Assembly: GCA_023260985.1 (NCBI GenBank)
Contig: JALRKY010000020.1
Coordinates: forward strand, 1 to 53,340
Length of the DNA: 53,340 nt
Direction: 5' to 3'
Source of the DNA: Altererythrobacter sp.
GTDB taxonomy: Bacteria > Pseudomonadota > Alphaproteobacteria > Sphingomonadales > Sphingomonadaceae
A model generated the notes under the pieces. It was not told the origin of the DNA. It searched no databases and was given only the letters and a program-made list of their open reading frames with translations. The stretch's first letter is position 1, and every line of letters starts with the position of its first letter. Positions 46,713 through 53,340 of this stretch are shown piece after piece. Both the position numbers and the translations under genes were made by a program.

Positions 46713-47090
46713 ATGGCGCGTGTGACCGGCCTGGGCGGCGTGTTCTATGTCGTGAAGGACCCGGAAGCGACGCGCGCCTGGTATCGCGAGAAGCTGGGGA
46801 TCGACGGCCCCTATGGCCCGCAGCTCGCCAGGGCCGATGAACCCAAGGCCAATCCCTATTCGCTGATCAGCCAGTTCGCCGACGAGACCTATGTGAAGCC
46901 CGGCAAGGGCGGCTTTATGATCAACCTGCGGGTCGACGACCTCGACGGCTTGGTCAAAGCCCTGAAGAAGCGCGGGGTGAAGATCCTCGACAGCATCGAC
47001 GAGGGATATGGCCAGTTTGCCTGGCTGCTCGATCCTGACGGGGTGAAGATCGAGCTGTGGGAACAGGTGGCGGGCGAACTGCCCGAATAA
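46713..47090 (+). CDS. VOC family protein
   Basis: This 125-residue single-domain vicinal-oxygen-chelate protein has two beta-alpha-beta-beta-beta units: GLGGVFYVVKDPEATRAWYR with EKLGI, and FMINLRVDDLDGLVKALKKR with GQFAWLLDPDGVKIELWE. The terminal Glu is in the usual metal-ligand place. Members include glyoxalase I, dioxygenases and resistance proteins; the substrate cannot be read from sequence. Its ATG follows the putP stop by one base. It is unlike the frameshifted VOC gene at 30.2 kb. Confidence 0.85.
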   Translation: MARVTGLGGVFYVVKDPEATRAWYREKLGIDGPYGPQLARADEPKANPYSLISQFADETYVKPGKGGFMINLRVDDLDGLVKALKKRGVKILDSIDEGYGQFAWLLDPDGVKIELWEQVAGELPE

Positions 47091-47138
47091 TGCGCCGACT
47101 CCGCGTTTTGAGGGCAGCGTCTTTACTCTTTATTAACC

Positions 47139-47819
47139 ATGAATCCGCATACTCCGCACATGTTTCCACGCGCGATCTTCCTTGCTCTTGCAACCGCCAC
47201 GCTGGCAGCTTGCGGCGCGGTGCCCAGCGGGCCTACGCGCAGCCCGCAATCGGCGCCCCGCCCCGTCGCGATCAGCTCTGACGCGCAGATGTGCCTTGCG
47301 CGCCTGAGCGACGCGGGTTCGCGCTTTTCACCCTTGCCTGACCGCTTTGACGGGCCGGGATGCGCGGTGACCGGGGCAGTGCTGCTTTCCGCCGTGCGCG
47401 GCGACCGAACCCAGCTGGGCATCAGCAATATTGGCCCGGTCGAATGCGCCACGGCGCAGGCCTTTGCCGCATGGGCCCGCTTCGGCGTCGACCGTGCCGC
47501 ACGGCAGATCCTCGGCAGCCCGATCGAGCGGATCGAAACCATGGGCAGCTATGTCTGTCGCAATGTTGCAGGCACGGAGCGCCGCTCGGCGCATGCCCGC
47601 GCCGAAGCGATCGATATCGCCGCCTTCATCCTGGCCGACGGGCGCCGCATCAGCGTGCTGGGCGACTGGGCAGGCGGCAGCCGCGAGGAACGGGAATTCC
47701 TGCGCGTAGTGCATGAAAGCGCGTGCAAGCGTTTCGGCACGGTGCTGGGGCCGGATTACAATGCCGCGCACCGCGATCACCTGCATCTCGAAATTGGCGG
47801 CGGAAGCTTCTGCCGCTAA
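47139..47819 (+). CDS. Extensin-like lipoprotein
   Basis: This 226-residue protein matches the C-terminal 'extensin-like' family of alphaproteobacteria. It has a lipoprotein signal (LALATATLAACGAV, Cys about residue 25) and conserved cysteines (QMCLARL, GPGCAVTGAV, VECATAQAF, SYVCRN, SACKRF, SFCR). The probable metal site is SAHARAEAIDIAAF with HRDHLHLE, the pattern of D,D-peptidase/VanY-like folds, so a peptidoglycan role is plausible. Either ATG (47139 or 47160) could be the start; neither has a clear ribosome site. Confidence 0.85.
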   Translation: MNPHTPHMFPRAIFLALATATLAACGAVPSGPTRSPQSAPRPVAISSDAQMCLARLSDAGSRFSPLPDRFDGPGCAVTGAVLLSAVRGDRTQLGISNIGPVECATAQAFAAWARFGVDRAARQILGSPIERIETMGSYVCRNVAGTERRSAHARAEAIDIAAFILADGRRISVLGDWAGGSREEREFLRVVHESACKRFGTVLGPDYNAAHRDHLHLEIGGGSFCR

Positions 47820-47826
47820 GGCCGGG

Positions 47827-48372
47827 CTATAGCCCCGCCTCAATCTTCAGCCGCACTGCCTCGGCGGCGTTCGTGGCACCCAGCTTCGACATCATGTTTG
47901 CGCGATGAATTTCGACCATGCGCGGACTGATCTCCAACTCGCGCGCAATCGTCCTGTTGCTGTTGCCCCGCGCCAGCCAATCGAGCACTTCACGCTCGCC
48001 GTTGGAGAGGTTGGAGATGCGGCTGCGCGCTTCGACATAGGCATCGACCTCCTCGGACACACGCATCAGGCACTCTTCGAGCACCATGGGATTGAACGGC
48101 AAGGCAAGATAGTCGAGCGCCCCTGCCTTGATCGCTGCGACGATCTGGTTCGATCGCGGTTCTTCAGCGACCGCGATCAGTGGCAAGGAGACTTCCAGTG
48201 CTGCGAGCTGTTCGAGAATAGAGCCAATGCTTGCCTCACCCAAGCCGTCGCGCGCGATGATGGTACCGCTGCGCGCCGGATTGGGTTTCCGTCTCACCTC
48301 CGAAAGGCATGTCGGCAATCCAGATTGGGCGCTCAGGCGCATTGATATCTGCCAACGCGCCGTTGCGATCAC
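47827..48372 (-). CDS. LuxR/FixJ-type response regulator with a degenerate receiver
   Basis: The C-terminus is a LuxR/FixJ helix-turn-helix: [20 protein letters not shown] then [20 protein letters not shown]. The N-terminal receiver is incomplete or altered. The segment [20 protein letters not shown] aligns with the beta-3/alpha-3 region but has Ala where the phosphorylated Asp should be. [11 protein letters not shown] lacks the switch Lys of the usual KPF. The beta-1 acidic pair is not visible in [18 protein letters not shown]. The GTG start is uncertain. It may work without phosphorylation. Its neighbours are the convergent extensin-like gene and the divergent uvrB. Confidence 0.75.
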   Translation of the reverse strand: MIATARWQISMRLSAQSGLPTCLSEVRRKPNPARSGTIIARDGLGEASIGSILEQLAALEVSLPLIAVAEEPRSNQIVAAIKAGALDYLALPFNPMVLEECLMRVSEEVDAYVEARSRISNLSNGEREVLDWLARGNSNRTIARELEISPRMVEIHRANMMSKLGATNAAEAVRLKIEAGL

Positions 48373-48398
48373 GGCATTTGTGCCCCATATGTTCGCAC

Positions 48399-50585
48399 AT
48401 GGCGGAATTGGTGATCAGGCGCGGGCTGGATGAGCCCGACACCAGCGGCGAGTTTGTCCCGCACAAGCCTGCGCGCCCGGAGAAAGCCGACGGCGGTCGG
48501 CCGTTCAAACTGGTTTCGGACTATGAGCCAAGCGGCGACCAGCCGACCGCGATTACCGAACTGGTCGATGCGGCAAGGGATGGCGAACATACGCAGGTGC
48601 TGCTCGGCGTGACCGGCTCGGGCAAGACCTTCACCATGGCCAAGGTGATCGAGCAGATGCAACGGCCCGCGCTGGTGCTGGCGCCAAACAAGATCCTCGC
48701 CGCACAGCTCTATGGTGAATTCAAGAGCTTCTTCCCCGAGAATGCGGTCGAGTATTTCGTATCCTATTACGACTACTACCAGCCCGAAGCCTATGTGCCT
48801 CGGTCCGACACCTATATCGAGAAAGAAAGCTCGGTGAACGAGGCGATCAACCGCATGCGCCACTCGGCCACGCGTGCGCTACTCGAGCGCGATGACGTGA
48901 TCATCGTCGCATCGGTAAGCTGCCTCTACGGGATCGGCTCGGTCGAGACCTATTCGGCGATGGTGTTCGACATCAAGGCTGGCAGCACGGTCGACCAGCG
49001 CGAACTGATCCGCAAGCTCGTTGCCCTGCAATACAAGCGCAACGAAACCGCTTTCGCGCGCGGCAGCTTCCGCGTGCGCGGAGACAACCTCGAGCTGTTC
49101 CCCAGCCACTACGAAGACATGGCCTGGCGCATCAGCTTCTTCGGCGACGAGATCGAGGAGATCGCCGAGTTCGACCCGCTCACCGGCAAGAAGGGCGCGA
49201 CTCTGGAAAAGGTGCGCGTTTATGCGAACTCGCACTACGTCACCCCCGGCCCGACGATGAAGCAGGCCACCAAGGCAATCAAATTCGAATTGCAGGAACG
49301 GCTCAAGGAACTGCACGAAGAAGGCCGCCTGCTCGAAGCGCAGCGGTTGGAGCAGCGCACGAATTTCGATCTCGAGATGATTGCGGCGACAGGTAGTTGC
49401 GCGGGGATCGAGAACTATTCGCGCTTCCTCACCGGGCGCCTGCCGGGCGAGCCGCCACCGACCCTGTTCGAGTACCTGCCCGAAAACGCGCTGCTGTTCG
49501 TTGACGAGAGCCACCAGACGGTGCCGCAGATCGGTGCGATGGCGCGCGGCGACCATCGCCGCAAGCTGACTCTGGCGGAGTATGGCTTCCGCCTGCCGAG
49601 CTGTATCGATAACCGCCCGCTGCGCTTCAACGAATGGGATGCGATGCGGCCGCAGACCATCGCCGTTTCAGCGACACCCGGCGGTTGGGAAATGGAGAAG
49701 ACCGGCGGCGTCTTCGCCGAGCAGGTTATCCGCCCTACCGGCTTGATCGATCCGCCGGTCGAAATCCGCCCGGTCGAGGACCAGGTGCAGGATTGCATCA
49801 ACGAATGCCGCAAGGTGGCGGAGGCCGGCTATCGCACGCTGGTGACGACGCTGACCAAGCGGATGGCGGAGGATCTGACCGAGTTCATGCACGAGGCTGG
49901 CCTGCGCGTGCGCTATATGCACTCCGATGTCGAAACGCTTGAGCGTATCGAGCTGATCCGCGATTTGCGGCTGGGCGTTTATGATGTGCTCGTTGGTATC
50001 AACCTGCTGCGCGAAGGCCTCGACATCCCCGAATGCGGGCTTGTGTGCATCCTGGACGCCGACAAGGAAGGCTTTTTGCGGTCGGAGACTTCGCTGATCC
50101 AGACGATCGGGCGAGCGGCGCGCAATGTCGATGGGCGGGTAATTCTCTATGCCGACCGTATCACCGGCAGCATGGAGCGCGCGATGCGCGAGACCGACCG
50201 GCGGCGCGAGAAGCAGCGCGCTTATAATGAGCTGCACGGCATCACGCCCACCACGATCAAGCGCAACATCCACGATATCGTCGCCGATACCGCGAGCCGC
50301 GATGGCGTGCTGGTCGAGATCGATGCAGAGGGCGCCAACAACCTCGTCGGCCACAATCTGCGCGCCTATATCGAGGAGCTGGAGAAAAAGATGCGCGCCG
50401 CCGCTGCCGACCTCGAATTTGAAGAGGCTGGCCGCTTACGCGACGAAATCCGCGCGCTGGAGGCCGAGGAACTGGGCCTGCCCCACGAACAGCGCGTCAC
50501 GGCACCCAAGGGCCGAGCGAATGAAGGCAAGCCGGGCACGCGCAAGCTGCGATTCGGCAAGACGCAGCGGAAGTTCGGGCGTTAG
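48399..50585 (+). CDS. uvrB: Excinuclease ABC subunit B
   Basis: UvrB is the damage-verifying helicase of nucleotide excision repair. The 728-residue protein starts [19 protein letters not shown], then [20 protein letters not shown], Walker [15 protein letters not shown], the beta-hairpin [16 protein letters not shown] in [13 protein letters not shown], the helicase motif [27 protein letters not shown], and a C-terminal UVR domain ([20 protein letters not shown]). The upstream extension of the frame is not conserved. Its stop overlaps the convergent SpoIIAA-like gene. Confidence 0.97.
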   Translation: MAELVIRRGLDEPDTSGEFVPHKPARPEKADGGRPFKLVSDYEPSGDQPTAITELVDAARDGEHTQVLLGVTGSGKTFTMAKVIEQMQRPALVLAPNKILAAQLYGEFKSFFPENAVEYFVSYYDYYQPEAYVPRSDTYIEKESSVNEAINRMRHSATRALLERDDVIIVASVSCLYGIGSVETYSAMVFDIKAGSTVDQRELIRKLVALQYKRNETAFARGSFRVRGDNLELFPSHYEDMAWRISFFGDEIEEIAEFDPLTGKKGATLEKVRVYANSHYVTPGPTMKQATKAIKFELQERLKELHEEGRLLEAQRLEQRTNFDLEMIAATGSCAGIENYSRFLTGRLPGEPPPTLFEYLPENALLFVDESHQTVPQIGAMARGDHRRKLTLAEYGFRLPSCIDNRPLRFNEWDAMRPQTIAVSATPGGWEMEKTGGVFAEQVIRPTGLIDPPVEIRPVEDQVQDCINECRKVAEAGYRTLVTTLTKRMAEDLTEFMHEAGLRVRYMHSDVETLERIELIRDLRLGVYDVLVGINLLREGLDIPECGLVCILDADKEGFLRSETSLIQTIGRAARNVDGRVILYADRITGSMERAMRETDRRREKQRAYNELHGITPTTIKRNIHDIVADTASRDGVLVEIDAEGANNLVGHNLRAYIEELEKKMRAAAADLEFEEAGRLRDEIRALEAEELGLPHEQRVTAPKGRANEGKPGTRKLRFGKTQRKFGR

Positions 50586-50962
50586 TCAGCGGCGCGGTGC
50601 AAGTCGCCAACCTTCGCCCAAGTGCGGGCATATTCCAGCTGGTCGAGCCCGAAAGTGCGGATTGCTGCAGGATAGAAGGGCGCGAACATCCGTGTCATCG
50701 GGCCGATCCAGCCATTGTCGCTGACCACGGCGGCGCGGTGGATGAAATTGCGGTGTGACAGATGGAATAAAAGATCCTTCCACCACACTTCTGCATCAAT
50801 CCAGCCAATGTCGCGAACGACCTCAACCACATTGAGTTGCTCATGCGTCTTGAGCAATTCATCAACGGCGTCGACTGCCTGTTGATACTCATCCTTGTGG
50901 ACCACGCCATCTACGGTGAGTTCGAGATAACCGGCTTTTGCGTCTGATTCGACTTTGAGCAT
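50582..50962 (-). CDS. SpoIIAA-like (STAS fold) protein
   Basis: This 126-residue protein resembles the SpoIIAA-like family: [20 protein letters not shown], then [20 protein letters not shown] and [20 protein letters not shown] with [19 protein letters not shown] lies 7 bp before the ATG at 50962, fixing the start. Members adopt a STAS-like fold and often bind lipid-like ligands; no conserved phosphorylation serine is obvious. It overlaps the end of uvrB by a few bases. Confidence 0.85.
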   Translation of the reverse strand: MLKVESDAKAGYLELTVDGVVHKDEYQQAVDAVDELLKTHEQLNVVEVVRDIGWIDAEVWWKDLLFHLSHRNFIHRAAVVSDNGWIGPMTRMFAPFYPAAIRTFGLDQLEYARTWAKVGDLHRAAD

Positions 50963-51047
50963 GTTCGCCTCCTTGGCTGATATGGCCAAGCTATGAGTGC
51001 GATGCTGGGTGCTGTCATTGACCAGAGTCAAAGCTGATGCCGGCCGT

Positions 51048-51836
51048 TCAGCTTTTGCGGTTGCGCTTCTTTTCCTTTTTCGCAGCCGTATCGATTTCCG
51101 CGAGCAGGCTGGACGAAAGCGCGAAATCTTCGGCCTTGTCGAGTTCGGCAAGAAGCCGCGGTGAAAGGGCAAAACCCTTCGACTTGGTCTGGATCTGGCC
51201 ATTGGTGCGGGTTTGGCCCTTGGGCGGTTTTTGCACTGTCTGGGCAGAAGCTATACGCGCGGTTGGGCGTTCGGGGCCTTCTTCCTTGAAAATAGCTTGC
51301 TGCGAGCTGGGCCGTGCAGGCGGCGTACGAGCGAGCACAGCGGCCAATGCGGCGCGCGCCTCTTTTTCTTTGCGAACCTTTGACGGATAGATGAAGCCAT
51401 GGAGCGGCCATTCGTTGCCGCCGAGCGCACCATTGGGGGTGTACCAGACGCGTACGCGGCTCCAGTCATTATCCTCCGAAACGTCGATGACGCGAACATC
51501 TTCTTCGATGTGCCCGCGGATGCCATCAATTGTTGACCAATTGGCGTGGCTGATCAGCAGCGTGCGCTTGTCGATGATCTTGCGCACGGCGGCTACATGG
51601 CCGAGGCGCATATTGCCATGTGGAATGAAGGTCATCACCGCACCGACCTTGGGCAGATTGCCACGTTCGTAACGGTTTTCAGCCTGTTCCCACCAGGTAT
51701 GCGCATCGCCATAAATGGTGACACCCGTCATCGCGCGGGCAAAGGGCACGCATTGCAACCCTTCATAAAGCGCGCTCGCCGGGCTGGCCGTAAGGCCAAG
51801 GGCGACGAACAGGGAAAGGAGCAGCTTCTTGCGCAT
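51048..51836 (-). CDS. Secreted CHAP-domain protein (putative peptidoglycan amidase)
   Basis: This 262-residue protein has a signal peptide (LLLSLFVALGLTASPASA) and a CHAP (NlpC/P60-type) domain at about 25-155: LQCVPFARAMTGVTIYGDAH with WWEQA (catalytic Cys), MRLGHVAAVRKI (His) and LLISHANWS. Such enzymes cleave peptidoglycan peptides. Residues 165-262 are low-complexity and basic, with a repeat: FALSPRLLAELDKAED followed by FALSSSLLAEIDTAA. The tail ends KKEKKRNRKS. It is divergent from merC across 175 bp that hold a Zur box. Confidence 0.85.
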   Translation of the reverse strand: MRKKLLLSLFVALGLTASPASALYEGLQCVPFARAMTGVTIYGDAHTWWEQAENRYERGNLPKVGAVMTFIPHGNMRLGHVAAVRKIIDKRTLLISHANWSTIDGIRGHIEEDVRVIDVSEDNDWSRVRVWYTPNGALGGNEWPLHGFIYPSKVRKEKEARAALAAVLARTPPARPSSQQAIFKEEGPERPTARIASAQTVQKPPKGQTRTNGQIQTKSKGFALSPRLLAELDKAEDFALSSSLLAEIDTAAKKEKKRNRKS

Positions 51837-51951
51837 AAGAGGCTGCTACCCCGCGATGGTTAACAAACTTGTAACACGATGTCACATAATCCCCAGCCGG
51901 GGCAGAAGCGGCCTTTTCCGGCTTTCGATCCGCAATTCGGCTCATAGAAAT

Positions 51952-51974
51952 GAAATGATATGTTGTAACGTGGT
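51952..51974 (+). promoter_or_regulatory. Zur box upstream of merC-zur
   Basis: The sequence GAAATGATATG-T-TGTAACGTGGT matches the known enterobacterial Zur half-site GAAATGTTATA and its mirror at about 15 of 22 non-central positions, including the whole left GAAATG arm. The core TGATATGTTGTAACG is near-palindromic. It ends 38 bp before the merC GTG, and a zur gene is second in the operon, so zinc-dependent repression of merC and zur is likely. It may also affect the divergent CHAP gene. Confidence 0.7.
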
Positions 51975-52011
51975 ACCCGATGTGCCAAAAGCGACTCAGG
52001 AAGGCACTATA

Positions 52012-52386
52012 GTGATCGCATTGCAGGCATATTGGCGGGAAAAGCGCTGGGACGGGCTCGGTCTGAGCCTGGCTGGCCTTTGCCTTGTCCACTGTCTCGC
52101 GACTTCGATCATGCTTGCCCTACTCGCCTCTGCTGGCGGTTTCCTGTTTTCCCCGCTGGTTCACGAAGTCGGTTTGGCGCTCGCCATAGTCTTTGGCATC
52201 GTCGCCTTGGTGAAGGGCCTTTTTGTGCATGGCTTCATGATGCCCGCTGCCGTTGGCTCACTTGGCATCGGTGTGATGTCGGGCGCGTTGACCTTGCCGC
52301 ATGGCGGTGACGAAATCCTCTACACCATGGTTGGTGTCGCAATTCTGGCCCTTGGCCACGACCTGAACCTTCGCGCCTCGCGTTAA
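52012..52386 (+). CDS. MerC-domain membrane protein, Zur-controlled
   Basis: This 124-residue protein has four membrane helices: GLGLSLAGLCLVHCLATSIM, LFSPLVHEVGLALAIVFGIV, LVKGLFVHGFMMPAAVGSLG and ILYTMVGVAILALGH. The Cys-Leu-Val-His-Cys motif in the first helix is the MerC metal site. MerC was named as a mercury importer, but no merA, merT or merP is here. The GTG at 52012 is chosen because AGGAAGG lies 7 bp upstream; the longer frame is not conserved. Placement behind a Zur box and before zur suggests a zinc-related role, perhaps uptake. Confidence 0.8.
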   Translation: MIALQAYWREKRWDGLGLSLAGLCLVHCLATSIMLALLASAGGFLFSPLVHEVGLALAIVFGIVALVKGLFVHGFMMPAAVGSLGIGVMSGALTLPHGGDEILYTMVGVAILALGHDLNLRASR

Positions 52387-52433
52387 GCGAGAGCGGCCTT
52401 GCCCCCCGGGCACAAAAGGCCTAAATTCCTGCA

Positions 52434-52898
52434 ATGGCCACGCACGCACATCATCATCACGAACATCATGGGCATGATCTGGCCGATGCTGCCCAAAAGG
52501 CGCTGACCGCCGCCGGTGAGCAGTGGACCGACATGCGTGCCGATATTTTTTCGGTGCTGGCAACTTTCGACAAGCCCGCCTCGGCCTACGACATCGCCGA
52601 CCTCGTTTCGCAAAAGCGCGGCAAGCGCGTGGCGCCGAACAGCGTGTACCGCATTCTTGACCTGTTCGTGGCGAACAACCTCGCCAGCCGCGTTGAAAGT
52701 GCCAATGCCTATCTCGCCAATGCCCATCCCGGCTGCCTGCACGATTGCATCTTCCTGATTTGCGACAGTTGCGGCAGCGCGACGCATATCGACGACGACA
52801 GCCTGACCCGCAATGTTCGCAAGGCCGCCGAAGCTGCCGGTTTCAACGCCGTTCGCCCTGTGGTCGAGGTGCGTGGCACCTGCGCGGATTGCGACTAG
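52434..52898 (+). CDS. zur: Zinc uptake regulator, Fur family
   Basis: Zur represses zinc-acquisition genes when zinc is bound. The 154-residue protein has a His-rich N-terminus (THAHHHHEHHGHD), a winged-helix domain (YDIADLVSQKRGKRVAPNSV then YRILDLFVANNLASRVES), and a dimerisation domain with NAYLAN, the CxxC pair in FLICDSCGSATHI and a second one in RGTCADCD. VES-NAYL next to the wing is characteristic of Zur rather than Fur. It lies 47 bp after merC and is probably autoregulated through the upstream Zur box. The His-rich leader could act as an extra zinc ligand. Confidence 0.88.
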   Translation: MATHAHHHHEHHGHDLADAAQKALTAAGEQWTDMRADIFSVLATFDKPASAYDIADLVSQKRGKRVAPNSVYRILDLFVANNLASRVESANAYLANAHPGCLHDCIFLICDSCGSATHIDDDSLTRNVRKAAEAAGFNAVRPVVEVRGTCADCD

Positions 52899-52961
52899 GC
52901 CAACGCTACGGGAAAATATCCCGTTCGACACATCCTCCAAACATCGTTAAAGCTGACTTGC

Positions 52962-53340
52962 ATGACTGACACACCCGTCACGCCCTTGCTCGACAAGGTC
53001 AAGATTCCGGCAGACCTTCGCAAGCTGGAACCTTCCCAACTCCGCCAGCTGGCAGACGAATTGCGCACGGAAACGATCAGCGCTGTTTCGGTAACCGGCG
53101 GACATTTGGGGGCCGGCTTGGGCGTGGTAGAGCTGACCACTGCCATCCATTATGTGTTCAACACCCCCGAAGACCGGCTGGTCTGGGATGTCGGCCACCA
53201 ATGCTATCCGCACAAGATCCTCACCGGTCGCCGCGACCGGATTCGCACACTGCGCACCGGCGGCGGGCTTTCAGGCTTCACCAAGCGCACCGAGAGCGAA
53301 TATGATCCTTTCGGCGCGGCGCACAGCTCGACCTCGATCT
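52962..53340 (+). CDS. dxs: 1-deoxy-D-xylulose-5-phosphate synthase, N-terminal part
   Basis: DXS condenses pyruvate and glyceraldehyde-3-phosphate with thiamine diphosphate, feeding isoprenoid, thiamine and vitamin B6 synthesis. The first 126 residues are present: [60 protein letters not shown] and [20 protein letters not shown], ending in the conserved HSSTSI at the window edge. The remaining ~510 residues lie outside. No ribosome site is obvious. It starts 63 bp after zur. Confidence 0.95.
   Translation, partial: MTDTPVTPLLDKVKIPADLRKLEPSQLRQLADELRTETISAVSVTGGHLGAGLGVVELTTAIHYVFNTPEDRLVWDVGHQCYPHKILTGRRDRIRTLRTGGGLSGFTKRTESEYDPFGAAHSSTSI

Noticed and set aside
48236..48508. 90-codon minus-strand ORF overlapping the response-regulator start and uvrB start
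   Set aside because: It overlaps two better-supported genes and its translation is not recognisable, although the 48240-48400 region remains poorly explained.

Overview
The window looks like a chromosomal segment of an alphaproteobacterium of the order Sphingomonadales, most probably an Erythrobacteraceae relative. The grounds are high GC, the lptD-surA-pdxA-rsmA order, a circularly permuted two-piece tmRNA gene with the tag ANDNEALAIAA, DUF2794 and DUF1153 proteins, an hdaA gene, and many GTG/TTG starts with tightly overlapping genes. It is almost entirely housekeeping. I see no prophage, insertion sequence, CRISPR array, biosynthetic cluster, tRNA or rRNA.

Layout. 1-0.95 kb: about 400 bp of mosaic sequence (glyS and clpP pieces on the minus strand) abut the C-terminal part of atpD, followed by atpC. 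This looks like an assembly or amplification chimera. 1.3-8.6 kb: exported S9 peptidase, a DUF1153 (SciP-like) protein, glmU with an HNH protein, gph, an HSD17B4-type dehydrogenase behind a possible operator, and a membrane protein. 8.7-13.8 kb: minus-strand DUF2066-hdaA-cysE-DUF2794, divergent from purM-purN, where purN carries a C-terminal MmcQ/YjbR domain. 13.8-17.6 kb: a GNAT gene broken by one stop codon, an MddA-like methyltransferase, ndk, holC, pepA. 17.7-23.4 kb: lptD-surA-pdxA-rsmA, joining envelope biogenesis, vitamin B6 synthesis and ribosome maturation. 23.5-24.1 kb: a scar where a truncated PilZ gene meets a decayed AraC-type regulator. 24.1-29.9 kb: malate synthase G and an M20 hydrolase-astA-astB operon for arginine catabolism. 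30-31 kb: a small membrane protein, a frameshifted VOC gene and the tmRNA. 31.1-35.3 kb: mscL, then lemA, two TPM-domain genes, a Nudix hydrolase and an SDR. 35.3-41.1 kb: two tiny paralogous membrane peptides with pspC, recF, and the tesA-like esterase/ybbA/ybbP module. 41.4-53.3 kb: typA, ggt, putP, VOC, an extensin-like lipoprotein, a degenerate-receiver response regulator, uvrB, SpoIIAA-like, a CHAP protein, a zinc-responsive merC-zur unit behind a convincing Zur box, and the start of dxs.

The points most worth a second look are the purN-mmcQ fusion, the paired micro-proteins upstream of pspC, the Zur-MerC pairing, the M20 hydrolase in the ast operon, the four damaged genes (GNAT, PilZ, AraC, VOC), and the three-gene mosaic at the left edge. 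I did not find a clearly new multi-gene system.
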